A stretch of DNA of 64,000 nt from Dichomitus squalens LYAD-421 SS1 (GCF_000275845.1 NW_006766890.1:623042-687041); one strand, 5' to 3'; shown: positions 22,606 to 36,754, numbered from the stretch's first letter. Made by a program: numbers and translations. The notes: generated by a model from the sequence alone, not told the origin.

Positions 22606-25118
22606 TCACGCAGTGTACACAAAGAAGATGTTCCTAGAAATGCAGTCAGTATCTCGCTGGAAGGTATACGGAGTGGCCAGGCGACGCACTGCTTGTCCGT
22701 CAAGTCCAGGAACGCGTGGCGCTCACGCTCCCTCTGAACGTCCTCGTCCGACCAACCATGCTTAGCCTTCTCCTCTTCCAGGTGTGCCCTCTTCTTGACG
22801 TTGAGCCGGATGTTGATCCAGCGCAACAGGAACGAGACGAAGAGCTGTACGGTCAGAAGGACCATTATAGCTATCTTTCCAGGGATATACGCTGGGGCGT
22901 CCTTGGGCTGGAAGATCTCCGTCCCGATGATGTTACCTATGCTGAACATGACGAGGGTGAGTGCGTTGATGGTGTTCTGTGGAACAAATGATGAGGGCTT
23001 ATGGTGCCGTGAGGTCAGCGATTGAAATACCTTCTTTGTGTGCCCACTGGTGTTACTAGCGTTGTACGCGTATATGGTCGACAAAGCGCTACCGAAAGTA
23101 CCGATGAGGTAGCTCGCTGTCAGCAAGACATTGTCAACTTTGTGTCAATGCGTATACATGACGCCGAATGAGATGAACCAACCGAAGAGGAGAGCACCCT
23201 TGTTTCCGGAGTTATTCAGACCGATAAGCATGGCCGAACCAACGATGGTGGGGATGAGGGCGAAGATAATCGGGATCATTCGCTCGTTCTGCAGAAACGT
23301 CAGCGGGAGGTAGGAGGTGATAACGTGAATCATCTGGCCTTCCTATCTGAGTACCAGCCGCACAAGAGCGTGGTAATACATGCTACGACACCACCTGGGG
23401 TAGACAGAATCAAAGTCTGTTTGGAGCTAATGAAAGATGAACATGGGTCGTCCGAACAAGTATATCAAAGCATCTAGTGACTTACGTATAACCAAAGCCC
23501 TTGATGATGATATTGCTGACTATAAAATAATTGGTATCATGTGCATGAGCCATCCCAATGTGACGTACAGTTGCTCAAACCGCCGTTCGGAATGCTCGCT
23601 GAGCTTGCTATCAGAAAGTCTTTCACGCCATCCACACAATTTAACTCACTCAATAGGGTCGTGAGAGCAATCAACCAGGTTCGAATGTCGGTGAGTGCTT
23701 CGAAGACTTGTTCCTTCTTGAGCGTCTTGTTCTCGGTACCGCCTTGATCGTCTCGGACACGTTCGAGGGCAGCGATACGCTCTTCCTTCGTCAGCATGCG
23801 GGCGTGGACCGGGGAATCGGGCAGCCATGTGATAACACACAGTCCGACAATAATAGCGAGACCGCCGAGCAGGATGTAAATGATCTTGTACGGGGCAAGG
23901 AGATGGCCGTCATCGAATGAGATGCCATATGCCACGAAGCCGCCGAAGACCTGTGTAAGACCTGTCGAGGATGAGGAGCGGAGATGTATAGGTCATCGAT
24001 TGTCATACCATTCTGCGATAAACCGTGAGCGTTGATTCTGATATAAGTCAACAGCAAGAAGTTACCACGTACCATGACGTAGAACCAGGATATGCGCGTA
24101 GCCTATAAGCCGGTTAGCTCCTAGTCTAGCAGCGATACCTCAGCGCCCTACGTACTTGTTCATCCTTCTTGTAGAACATCGAGATGAGCAAAATGAGAAT
24201 GGGTGCGACGCAGCTCTCGCACATCCCTGCCATGACATATGTGAGGCTGATTGTGAGGTAGATCGATTCGCGCGATACCTACCCAACAGGAAGCGCAAGG
24301 CGAAGAATGCTCCAAATGATGAAGCCGCCGCATGGGACATAAGAACGATACCCCAGATGATGATGTTGCCGCCGAGGTACTTGGCCACCTGAGCTACGAT
24401 TAGCCCGCATACTCATCCAACTAGAACCAGAGACATGCCCTCGTTTTCTGAGAAATGTACACAGTCGGGAACTCCCAGACAAGGAACCCTGAGGAGTCGT
24501 CAACACCGAGTCGAATACGCTGTCCCAATCTGTCACTGACCAAGGTAGAAAGCGAGCGACACCAGGTTGTATTGCTACGTGTATACACGCCGTCAGTGTT
24601 GCAAGGTCGGAATATCGGATTGCAAGACCTCACTTGACCCTTGATTGGGAAGCCCATGATGCTGTGGCGCCCTTTGGTGAGCAAACAAGACCATAGAGCA
24701 TTTCATGACGACTGACCTCGCATAGTTCAATGAAGTCTTGTCCCTGTTCAAGACGTCAGCAGGTAAGCTGCAAGTCGTTGTCCCGGATAGCTTACAAGAA
24801 CTGTGTGAAGTACACAGCGGCACAAAGCGGCGGGATGATCATGTCCTTTACAAATCCACATCAGGACAAACCCCTCAGAAACACTGTTCCACCATGAACT
24901 GTACGCACCAGCTTCCTTCTCAGCTTCCTATTGTACTCCTCGCTGAACTCCACCGTCCGCTCTCTACCGACCAGGCGCAACGCCTCATCGCCGTCGGAGC
25001 TCTCCACGACCTCAGAAACGGTCGCGGTCGCATCGAACGCCTTCTCCTCGTCCGCCGAGCGCGCCTTCTCGTCCGAGCCGCGCTTCTCCAGGGACCTCCG
25101 GGTCTGTATCGAAGCCAT
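22606..25118 (-). CDS. MFS permease of the Dal5/Thi73 anion:cation symporter type, copy 2
   Basis: Paralogue of the preceding permease, starting MASIQTRRSLEKRG (25116-25118). It shares the cytosolic lead DGDEALRLVGRERTVEFSEEY, the LDKTSLNYASIMGL signature, LGFLVWEFPTVYISQ, YKIIYILLGGLAIIVG, the loop MLTKEERIAALERVRDDQGG, and IYAYNASNTSGHTKK. The final 28-nt exon (22606-22633) encodes NIFFVYTA after a 56-bp intron (22634-22689), matching copy 1 in position and length. Twelve membrane helices are expected. The organic-anion substrate is unknown. Same-strand order and equal exon ends point to tandem duplication. Confidence 0.85.
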
Positions 25119-25699
25119 GACGGGGTGGGGTCAAGGCAGCGGAGCGCGGGGAGATACGCGAGAGAATGCGTATGTGCAGGATAGGACACGAGAACACGTC
25201 CTTCTCACACAGCTAACGGTCTTCCGTCCCGCCTTATATCCCATACTACTTCGGAGCTTCGCGGATGGCCAGTAGGCCAGCCAAGCATATCTGTTATCTA
25301 ATGTGGGGTTGGTGGGACCGGCATGGTAGAGTCTAGTCGCTCAACCCCGTCCTGTCTCCTGCCAGTGTGCATAGAGCGTGAGCGTGAGATAAGACATCGA
25401 TAGACATGCCGTTATGAATTAGATATGGACGCACTCACATGCGCAGTTCAAGATAGCAAGAACCAACTGGGCTAACGGCTCCCCACGCGCCGGCAGTTTT
25501 CCCTGACACTGGAGGCACGCTAGCCACCATACCAAGGTCTGCCGAAACGTTTGCGAAGTCACACGTCTTACATACAACGCTCAGGAACGAGTTGCGGCAA
25601 GGCAGGGCCGCCAGGCTGTATATCATCCAAAACTCCGAAGGTATGCTGATAGAGATGCAAGTGCGAGAGCGTACATGATAATGCAAGGAACAACTACGA
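25119..25699. other. Promoter region of MFS copy 2
   Basis: This 581-bp gap between two minus-strand genes holds the permease promoter and the thiolase 3' untranslated region. No gene or repeat is visible. Confidence 0.5.
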
Positions 25700-27249
<1,550 letters not shown>

Positions 27250-27649
27250 GTTGCCTGAGCTTTATATCCGCAAGATGATCGATTAATCGCGAGGTGTAAG
27301 GCGAGGCCGGGTTTATTGGCTATCGTACGACAGAGCGCAAAGCCGGTCAATCGACAAGACCAATACCGCGCCAGTTGTCGGGAGCGGTGTTCAGTGTCGT
27401 GAGGCACGGACAAGTGAGACCACTGCGGTGTTTTATAAGACAGCCTCGGCGATCGCAAGCATTTGTAGCCAGTCGTAGCCCATGACCCGCCCGTGAGCCC
27501 TCCCGACGTCGTTGGCACCTGATTTGAGCGCTCCCCCGCATCGGCCCCACGCGACCCTTTCATCCGACGTCGGGCAACATCCGGAACATCCGTCGCAGTG
27601 TGTGCTTGTTATACAGCTATGCTAGTGTGCGAGAATATACATTGTCATA
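27250..27649. other. Promoter region of the thiolase gene
   Basis: The 400-bp gap between minus-strand genes contains a TATA-like TATAAA on the minus strand at 27261-27268 and should also hold the 3' untranslated region of the Atg10 gene. Nothing else is recognised. Confidence 0.5.
27261..27268 (-). promoter_or_regulatory. TATA-like box close to the thiolase start codons
   Basis: GATATAAA on the minus strand lies only 12 bases before the first ATG (27249) and about 81 before the second (27180). A usual start 25-35 bases downstream of TATA would fall between the two start codons. Confidence 0.4.
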
Positions 27650-28410
27650 CTATGCTCCGCTTCCTGCGAAGAAGTCCACTATGTTACCCATGACCATAAA
27701 CCAAGCCTCCAGCCACCGCAGTAAATCATCTCGTCCGACGTCAATCTCCGCCATAAGCTCCCCAACAACCTCTGCTGTGTGACACGGATGGAAGTACCAC
27801 GATGGCGTACCGAGCGTTGGATGGTCTCCTTGCGAGAGCATCGCAAAAGATGATCCAGGGAACGTGACGGCGAATGTGTTTCCATCGGCGGAAGGGAAAG
27901 AGCCAGGCCTGAAGAGTGCAGACTTCATTATCTCCTCCAGAGGCAACGGGGACCCGCCTGTGCCGACTCCGATCATCAAAAATGTAAGGATAGGATGTAA
28001 GGCCGAACACGTACTCGCGTCGTGCAGCGTGAAGTATAGTGTGGGCACCCCAAATGTAGCAGAATGTACAACATACTGCTTGCATGTCAGCAAGTCGTCC
28101 CTGGTGTTTAGTGTGGCATCGTCATCTTCTGCTATTAGCTCAACAAGATCGTCTTCGTCCTCGCGCGAGGTGGACTGAACAGGTCTTGAAGGTAAGTGGA
28201 CAGTCCTCGACAGATAGCCAAGGTTGGCGATGTACTGAATTCCATGAGACACAGCTTTGCCAACCGAGGAACAGAGCAGCGCACGGGATGTTCCTCCCAG
28301 AGCCAGCCGGTAGGATGGCGTTTCACGTCAGAAGGATGTGCATTCAGGTAGGCCTCAACGTAGGCCTTGCAAGCCTGGTCGAACTGCGAGCGGGAGAGGA
28401 TGGAAGCCAT
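27650..28410 (-). CDS. ATG10: Ubiquitin-like conjugating enzyme Atg10 (autophagy E2)
   Basis: E2-type enzyme that takes Atg12 from Atg7 and joins it to Atg5, needed for autophagosome growth; cytosolic. It starts MASILSRSQFDQACKAY (28408-28410) and ends DFFAGSGA. The N-terminal GWLWEEHP is joined to YIANLGYLSRTV across an intron with acceptor AATTCAG. A second intron separates FTLHDA from SGSPLPLEEI. Family signs include VPTLYFTLHD, DHPTLGTPSWYFHPCHT with the catalytic Cys in HPC, and the C-terminal WLEAWFMVMGNIVDF. The length of about 220 residues fits Atg10 better than the larger Atg3. The gene is head to head with ribosomal protein eS1, 190 bp apart. Confidence 0.85.
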
Positions 28411-28600
28411 AGAGGGAGGTGGCGTGAGAACAACCCTGTACAGCTGAGGAAATAAGGTTCAAGCCACCTCGCAAGATTCCCACAGGGCTGCCTCAGGTGG
28501 GCGAGTGCGCGTCTGCTGCTACTCCCGCATCCCAAAACCCAGCCCGTCCAACTGCCGGCTCGCGGTTCTCCCCTCACCGCATACCCTCGTTCAATCCATC
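28411..28600. promoter_or_regulatory. Shared divergent promoter of ATG10 and eS1
   Basis: Only 190 bp separate the two start codons. The ribosomal protein side should drive strong growth-linked expression. No known motif was identified with confidence. Confidence 0.5.
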
Positions 28601-29611
28601 ATGGCTGTTGGCAAGGTCCGTCTCGCAATCCTGGAGTTACGAAGGTTTCAGGCGCCCCGGTCCTGACTTGTCCGTGCACAGAACAAGCGTTTGTCCAAGG
28701 GCAAGAAGGGTATCAAGAAGAAGGTCGTCGACCCCTTCTCCCGCAAGGGTGAGTTGTTCTGTCCGAATGCCATCGAATATGCTTGCGAACGTGCCCGTCT
28801 ATAGACTGGTACGACCTTAAGGCCCCGTCAATCTTCGAGGTCAAAAACGTCGGCAAGACTCTCGTGAACCGCTCCCAGGGTCTCAGTACGTGCTCCTCGT
28901 CCGATAACTCACGTCTGTGCCTCTCAACAGGCGTGTAGAGAATGCCAACGACTCCCTGAAGGGCCGTATCATCGAGGTTTCCCTCGCTGACCTCAACAAG
29001 GATGAGGAGCAGTCTTTCCGCAAGATCAAGCTCCGGGTAGACGAGGTCCAGGGCAAGAACTGCCTGACAAATTTCCATGGCATGAGCTTCACTTCTGACA
29101 AGCTCCGCTCCCTTGTCCGCAAGTGGCAGACCCTCATCGAGGCGCACGTCGACGTGAAGACGACCGATGGCTACCTTCTCCGTCTATTCGCGATCGGCTT
29201 CACCAAGCGTCGGCCATCGCAGGTCCGCAAGACCACCTACGCCCAGTCGTCCCAGATCCGGGAGATCCGGAAAAAGATGTTCGAGATCATTACTCGGGAG
29301 GCGACGAGCGTCGACTTGAAGGAGCTCGTGCAGAAGTTCGTGCCGGAGGCGATCGGTCGTGAGATTGAGAAGGCGGCAAGGAGCATCTACCCCTTGCAGA
29401 ATGTCTACGTCCACAAGGCGAAGATCCTCAAGGCGCCGAAGTTCGATGTGTCGAAGCTTCTTGAGCTTCACGGGGAGTCGACAGACGTGAGTCGTTCACA
29501 TTCGTATATCATGCGTAGTGTGAGTCAAACTGATGTCTGCGCGCCTTGCAGGAGACTGGCACTCGTGTAGTCAAAGACTTCAAGGAGCCCGAGATCCTTG
29601 AGTCTGTGTAA
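28601..29611 (+). CDS. RPS1: 40S ribosomal protein eS1 (RPS1/S3a)
   Basis: Structural protein of the small ribosomal subunit. Five exons: 28601-28615, 28682-28748, 28805-28885, 28939-29486 and 29552-29611, all with GT-AG introns. The tiny first exon (MAVGK) is typical of fungal ribosomal protein genes. Recognised parts are [66 protein letters not shown] (here [15 protein letters not shown]), [18 protein letters not shown] and [16 protein letters not shown]. The C-terminus ends EPEILESV. Full length is near 256 residues, as expected for the family. Confidence 0.96.
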
Positions 29612-30047
29612 AATCTTAGCTGTTGTCCATCCCTGTATCTCCCTACGCACATGATCTTTTCTTTTATGGTACAAGGGTATGACAATTATATGCTCATGAC
29701 CACGCGTGCTGCTATGTATGCTGGTGCTTGTGCGATCTCCTCGCGGTTTGGGAGTTGATGAAGAATCGGTGACTACAGGGGCTACCGTCTCCCTTCCATC
29801 GGCATACATGTTGTATGTCTTAAACAGTCGTCGTTGTGGTATGTGCTATGTCTGTGTTGGTGGACGATGCAGTATGCGTACTTGTGTGTTTTGAGCCGTA
29901 CGCGGCCCCAATCATGCACGTTGCAGATAATCTCAGTGGGCAAACTAGGTTTGGTAGATTGATCTATGCGAAAATCATCATCCGATACGCTATGTTCTTT
30001 ATAGCGAGTCGCACATCAGGCTTCGAGAGCCACCCGCTTTCTCCACC
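29612..30047. other. Intergenic between eS1 and APRT
   Basis: This 436-bp stretch holds the eS1 3' untranslated region and the APRT promoter. It is T/G-rich with no gene or repeat that I can support. Confidence 0.5.
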
Positions 30048-30799
30048 ATGGCCGATGTCGAATATCTAAGAAGTCTCTTGAGACCATTCCCTGACTGGCC
30101 AAAGAAGGTATGCACTACCATCCGCCCAAGCGTCGTAGCACCGAGGCTCTCCTAACGATCTTACACGCAGGGCATTGTCTTTTTGGACATCTTCCCCCTT
30201 CTCCGGGACCCCGTCGGATTCGAGACTCTCATCACGCACTTCGTGCACCGACTGACCTCACACACCATCGGCCAGTCGCCCACGAAGAAGATCGATGTCG
30301 TCGTTGGCCTGGATGCGCGGGGCTTCCTCCTCGGGCCCATCATCGCGATGAGGCTCGGAGCTGCCTTCGTGCCTGTTCGCAAGAAGGGCAAGCTCCCTGG
30401 CGAGACCGTCCATGCAGAGTACGAGAAGGAGTACGGTGTGGTGCGCGCATGTGCTATACAGAGTCCGGAGGTGTGGATGGCAAGTCTGACCAGAGGTTTT
30501 CGGGGGTGATGATGATAGGACGTCTTCGAGATGCAGGCGGACGCTATCCAGTCTGGGCAGAACGTCGTCATCATCGACGACCTGATCGCGACCGGTACGC
30601 AGATTCCATTTCTCTCGTTGTCGTGACTGGACATGATAGCGGACTTCATGAAGGTGGCTCGGCGAAGGCAGCTGGCGAGCTCGTGGCTAAACTCGGCGGG
30701 AAGACCCTTGAGTACCTGTTCATCATCGAGCTCACCTTCCTCAAGGCTGCATCGAAGCTCGACGCGCCGATGTACTCCATCGTCAAGGTCGACGATTAG
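30048..30799 (+). CDS. APT1: Adenine phosphoribosyltransferase
   Basis: Salvage enzyme converting adenine and PRPP to AMP in the cytosol. Four exons: 30048-30107, 30171-30440, 30519-30594 and 30654-30799. The first encodes MADVEYLRSLLRPFPDWPKK. Family motifs are DVVVGLDARGFLLGPIIA, FVPVRKKGKLPGETV, EYGVDVFEMQADAI across the second junction, and the PRPP-binding loop VVIIDDLIATGGSAKAAGEL across the third. The ending DAPMYSIVKVDD fits the family, and the length of about 183 residues is normal. Confidence 0.95.
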
Positions 30800-30935
30800 A
30801 CGACGTGCGCAGGCCGTCGCGCTAGCACTTAGATGGGCGACACCAAGACGTTGGTGCCAGCCGGGCGTACGCGGGTATACCAGAATACTATGTATTCCTG
30901 TTCCTATCTGTACGACTGCAAATGTATCCAAAACA

Positions 30936-33900
30936 TCAGACTATCAGCCGCGTATTTAGCAGGGGGTGGTTGTTGAGATACAACACGCGTATCGGTCCTT
31001 CCTCTATCTGTTTCTTACTCTGTCCCTCCTCTTGCGTTTGCTCGTTTTTCTCTCCACGATGCTCCGCAGGGCTACCTGACGGCTCAACGACTAGCTTGAC
31101 CGTCCCTAACCCAAGCCGCTCTGCCGCGTCCAGCATCTGCGCAACCTGGTCCGCGTCGCTCTTGCGCAGCACGACGACTGCGACGTCATTGAGCTGCGGG
31201 CCCGCGGCCTCGAGCTCCCCCCTCTCCGCGGAAGGGTTGACATGGTGCTCCTCGTTGCTGAGCACGACAACTCCCGATGCGCCTGCACGCTGCGCGAATA
31301 TGAGCTTCTCTAGGAACGTGCACTCGCCGCGGTCGACGACGATCGCCTCGTCATCGACGAGGACCTCGCTGTATTCGGAGCACCCTAGTGGGTTGTCCGG
31401 GAATCGGACGACGCGCACGCCGTCGCCGTGCCCGTGGCCGAAGCGCAGCGGAGGGTCTGCCGCGGGATCCCCAGCGAAGAGAGCTGTTGCGGCCACGACG
31501 TTCGTCTCGGTGATGACGTCCTGCATCCCAGGGTTTCCGGGGCCACCAAGTTGGAGCATTGGGTCTACGTAGTCGAGGTAAAGGCGCAGGCCGACTTCGG
31601 GGGTACGCTTCGATGATGTTGTCTGGACCTTTGCGCCGACGGGGGCGGTAGCGAGCGTCGAGTCGTTGAAATTGATCTTCTGGCCAGTCTTCACAGCGTA
31701 TGGCCCGACTGCAGCACACGGGTAATGTAAGCGGGCTCCTCGTGTGGCTGACAAGGTGTTACTCACGCTTGGTGATGTCGTAGCCCTTGCCATCTAATCG
31801 GCTGACTATATGGACTCGGATGCCTGTAACGTTGTGGACGATGTAGCCGTCCGGATGGGTCTCCATCTTATCACTCGACGGGTGAAGGTCTTCAGGCACG
31901 CCTCGCCCGTCCTGTGACAAGACAAAATCGTAGGTCTAGGCGCATGCGTTTATTCAGCATGGCTCAGCGTAGACTCGCGAAGGCGCGAACTCACGTAGAG
32001 CTCATGCTTGGGGATCAAGCACCAACCATCCGGTGTCCACAGCTTCTGATCGAATTCAGAGGACGCTCTTCCGACAAGCTCGCGCGTGTAATCGATGTCT
32101 GCACGATCCTGAATGCCACCGCGCAGACCACCATCGGAGTCCCAGTCGTCCCATGCAAGCATCGGGGCCTGATAGGCCGGGCATTGGTTGTTCTCTACTC
32201 CGCGAAGCTTCTTGCGGGCAGATGATATAGGCTTTATGAGATGAGGTTCGAGGGTGAGTATGTGGCCTTCGGTCGTGAACACCCATTGCGAGTCGTCCGA
32301 GTGAAGGGGGTTGTCCTCGTCGAAAAGGAGGTATAGGTACTGTTTCGATTGACGAGATTAATCGTGCAAACGTCACGCAAGGATGCCATGGGCCTCACCT
32401 TCAAGGTTTCAGAAAGTGCGAAGGACTCCATGCGGTCGTCTTGCAAATTGATCCGGAGGTCGTGGATGCCTGCGAAACCACAGTCCACCTTTGACCTCCG
32501 AGTAATGTCATGCAAAATCCGGGCTGCAGATACCCTTCAGTGATTGTCTGGGCGTGACATAACCATAGTGCATTTACCTCCCACATCAAGGTAGAATGGA
32601 TCGCGGGTAGCCTGAATAATAATGAATGGAAGGTGGATTCTTTTGGCATGCATCTACTTACCCGATACAGATACCACGTTGACTCAACGAACTCTGAGGT
32701 GGTATGTTCAGTATGGCACAAAGCGGGATCATTTTCATACGCACCTGGTCGCAGGGGATATTGGAATGCCGTTGCCGTGCGGAAGTTCATATCCCAAACT
32801 TCAGGCAGGCCGGCAAAACCACGCCATAGATTCCAATCTACCGTCTTACGTTAGGATTAAGACACAGACGAGCACACGAAGCTGCGCACAAACGAGGTGG
32901 GCCTTGATGGCGTTCTCAATATCACCGCCCAGCACCTGCAGGCCCGGCCAGAATGCGGACAGCGAGTCGACCGTCGAGTATTGAGCGTCACCCTGAACAA
33001 CAATTTAGGACCCCGTCAATTGATAGCTAGTAATACTTTCTCACCGTGAAGATGTTCACGCTCCGGTACTTGGATCTTCGTTGAGTACATGCATTAGAAG
33101 CGATGTGGTTGAAACTTACCCAGTAGCCATCTGGTGACCTAGAGTACCTCATGACAGAGGCATATGACTCCTGCCACACGTCGAGAAACTCGACCTCGCC
33201 TGCACGAGGTGCGTGTGAGTGACTCAACATGTGCGTCATGGTAATCCTGGCGACTCACCGCTCATGATATACCACTTGAGCGCGTACTCGTAGAACGAGT
33301 CGATGCCAGCACCTATGCCGTTGACTTCGGGATGTAACCAATGCTGTCATTGCATGGTGTTATGTTACTTACAGAAATCGCACGACCAAGTCTTGGACGT
33401 ACTCCATTAAATATATTGACCGTATTGCCTACAAGACCTATATCCGATCTGCGGTTCCACAGGGCGAAGAAAGCCTTATAGGCGGCCTTCTCGAATCGGT
33501 CATCGCCGGTGAGGCGACTCAATGTACCGAACTCGAGGATGAGTGAGCCCGCTCCAGCAGTACCTGTGAGAAGTCAGACGACGTGTATGTGCCATGGTAA
33601 TCATACTCACAGCTGTCTATCGACTCTCCCTTGGGCACTCCGTGACGCAGATTGATCTGTCTCTAATTCAGACTATGACAGACATAGATGTACCAAGGGG
33701 CCATACCCTCGCATAAGGCATACCCGTGGGGGTGGAGAACGCCGGCAGTAGGCGCAGACCGAGGTCGTGCGCCATGTCGAGGAGCTCGCCCCGATACCAT
33801 GGTAAGTGAAACGGCTGGCCTGTCTTGTTCGCGTATATGTGCCCAGACAGTAGGCCACCCAGGATCCGTATTGTGGTTTCAAACACTTGAGGTTTGGTGT

Positions 33901-34522
33901 TTACATCAAATGAAACCCATCGGATGACTTTCCGCACCGCTTCCTCGAATCCGGGCGGGTCGTTCAGTACCACAAATGTATCGAGCGCATCCACAAGCGT
34001 CACGGAGAAGTTGCCAGCCACATCATTGGCCGCATAGTCGGCGCTGCAGAACACCTTATTGAACATGCGGAAGTCGCGACTCTGTGGCATAACGGAGCCG
34101 TTACGTACGGATTATGCCAGTTCGGCCCCCGACCCGTACATGAGAGTGGGGCAAGCTAGAGATAGGGTTAGGGAGATTGCGCCCTTAATGCGGAGACAGC
34201 ATACCTCATCCAAGGGGAAAGCTGGGGTGGAACGGAAGTTGTAGATCTACTCTTGTGTGAGGGAGCCGACATAGACTTACCGAATCTCATGTAACTGTCG
34301 AAGCCATGATGCCACAACGCGCGCACTTGATCTCTAAGGTAGTCCATGTAGCAAAGGCTTCGGAAAGTAAACTGCACCATACCTGACGGCTAACTTCCGT
34401 CCACTTGTCCATTGCGCGCCCTCAGTCAATCCACGCGCGGACCCGGAAGACAACCAGTGACTGTCGAGACCGGCGATGAGGAGGGCAAGCAGACCAGTGG
34501 GCCAGAGAGTGGGCAGTCTCAT
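30936..34522 (-). CDS. EDEM/Htm1-like GH47 protein with C-terminal PA domain
   Basis: Class I alpha-mannosidase-like protein of ER quality control, which trims glycans on misfolded glycoproteins for degradation. It starts [19 protein letters not shown] (34520-34522), a signal peptide. Next come [138 protein letters not shown] and [13 protein letters not shown], all spread over many short exons. The C-terminal exon (30936-31793) holds a protease-associated fold with [18 protein letters not shown] and [16 protein letters not shown]. It ends LLNTRLIV, without an HDEL-type retention signal. An Mnl2-type relative is possible. Confidence 0.85.
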
Positions 34523-34806
34523 ACAAAGCCGTCCCAAAGAGCACAAATCTGAACCAGAGGGCGACTCAGAGCGAGAACAAGACAAACGTCGGTGGCGGAG
34601 GACAAGAAACGCGTTCCCACAGAGGCCTGACCGACGTGGAAGTCGGTGTCGCGTATGCACGTGATTCATAGAGCGGACCACGCCGAGACTTTACTTAGGC
34701 GTACCCGGTCCGACCTTGCACTCGACCACCATCTCCGTCGCGTGCTGCGGCCTTCTGCGCGCAACGAGCTCCTCTTCAGTTCAGATTGCACCGACCGCTG
34801 TTTGGC

Positions 34807-36042
34807 ATGGCCACTGTGATCGACGTCTCTGGGAGATTGGGGGAGTACATGCTCAAGGGTTGGGTGCGTTATCCGAGCCTTCCATGATCCTTTCGCTGTT
34901 CACGTCTACCACGTTATGACCGGGGAACTCTCAGATTTTGACCGACAGGATCTGTACCGAATGCTCAAAAGTGCCTCTGATGAGGTCGCCGCCCTCCGCT
35001 CCCACTGAAACGTACTTCTGTGTTAACTGCGATCCGGCTCCGTCTTCCGGGTCTACCGCAAACGTATCGACTTCCCGGCCTTGGAGAACGTCCGCTGCAC
35101 ACCAGGCAACCGCCTTTCAAGATTACCAATCAACATCCAGCATCTCCAACAGCAGCGGAATGTCAAGATCATCCACGCCGCCCACCGAGGTATCAAACGT
35201 ACCGAGTTCACCCACGTTCGCTCCCATCATGGACACTGCTGAGCTTTTGCGTCGTCGTCAACAATCTGACACCGCATCAGCTGAGATAGGCAGAAGGATG
35301 CTCACAGGATGGGCGATGCTCGCAGACGAGTGTCCCAGCCCCGGCTGTCATGGAATTCCCCTCGTGCGTCCTCCGAAAGTAGGGGCAAATGTCGACCCGA
35401 GGAAGGCGAGTGGAAGCGCGCAACGAACGCACGCTCGTTCATTGATGTTGCATGTTGCAGGAGTGTGTGATCTGCAGGATCGTATATATTGTTGAGAAGG
35501 ATGCCTATGGCCAGGACCGCCTTGTACCGATGCAGCCTTCGCTCTCTCCGGCGGTAACTTCCCGGGCACCGAATCCTGCCCTCGTTGCTCCGTCTCCCCC
35601 TTCGCCGGTGTCTGCAGACAAAGGAAAGGCAAGAGCTTATCCAGAGGTTCATTTGCAACCGGTATGTTGCCGAGAGCTTGAACTGGGTGATTGGGGTCTC
35701 TGACCCTACGGGTCACAGCAAGTGGCCGCTTCCCCCCAGCAATCCAGCAAAAGCGCTGTGTGTATCATGTATCGTAACTAGCCAGCTGACAGACCGGCAT
35801 GACTGACAATCATTCAGCCCGTGCATCTAGGGTCTGCTACGTCCTCAGCTCTCGAAGATACCGCTCAATCTCTTGAATGCACCCTGGTTGTTCTCTCGGA
35901 GCGATTACAGACCTACGCTAGCGGATCCATCATCGACCCGGGGCCAATCGGTCAGACGGCCGACGCAATCTCCAAGGTTTCGCAAGCTCTCCTTCAAGTA
36001 AAACAGTTACTCTGGAGTGAGAGGCAAGCGCTTCTTTCATAG
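34807..36042 (+). CDS. ZNRD2 (SSSCA1/p27)-like zinc-ribbon protein
   Basis: Small protein with two zinc ribbons of the Sjogren/scleroderma autoantigen 1 type. It starts MATVIDVSGRLGEYMLKGW (34807) and joins ILTDRICTECSKVPLMRSP and YFCVNC, giving the first C-x2-C pairs. After a Ser/Pro/Thr-rich linker come EIGRRMLTGWAMLADECPSPGC and ECVICRIVYIVEKD for the second ribbon. These are joined by a GC-AG intron (35406-35460, GCGAGT...TTGCAG). The C-terminal helix is QTADAISKVSQALLQVKQLL and ends SERQALLS. Mammalian relatives have been linked to mitosis and transport complexes; the role in fungi is not settled. Confidence 0.8.
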
Positions 36043-36754
36043 AAACCCTGCACCCTCCCGCACACCTCATGACCTCAGATGTGGCTGCCGCGCGATAGGT
36101 GAGTCCCGTTTACGAGGTACACGACGCCAGATTCCCATCTAGAATGATGTATGGTCCGATTGCGCAGTGGCCACGGCGTCATCTATTCAATACTTAGGAT
36201 GGATCAGGGGCAGGAGGCGTTGGGGATGCCAGACGGGAGGTGGTCATAGTGTGTATCAGAGTGTACGAGCAGTCTGCACAGCTTGTATCAAAACCTGCGG
36301 GCAACCGCGTTTCGTATCGCTGCAGCAACCCATGCGCGACCGTGCGAAGGTATGGTGTCCCAGCGACGGCCAGGCTTCGAACAGGTGACACGGCTCAGCC
36401 GCCTATCTCCCGGACTATTGGCAGCCAGACATACGCGTATTACGAGCGAGCAGAAGCACGCGCGCAATGGGCCATAAAGGTGTGAAATGACACTTCGCCG
36501 CGCTTCCAGCCATGCGCGGTAACCTCATGCTTCCCATGCAGCTTGCTATAAGGCTCCCCTGACCCCACCCCTGCGGGGAACCTGTTATCCATCTGACCTC
36601 ATCGACTCTCTTGTCCGCAGAACTCATCATCCTTTCGTGATCATCGTCGTCGACTCGACGACGTTGGATGCCGGCATTCGTCTCGCATTAGCCTCTTGTT
36701 TCCTTCGTTCTCTCCTATCCCATACCCAGCGTGATTGTTGTTTGAGTCTCTACA
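36043..36754. other. Intergenic, 712 bp
   Basis: The stretch between two plus-strand genes contains the promoter of the downstream gene. Short frames here show no family resemblance. A pyrimidine-rich tract before 36755 is typical of fungal promoters. Confidence 0.5.
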
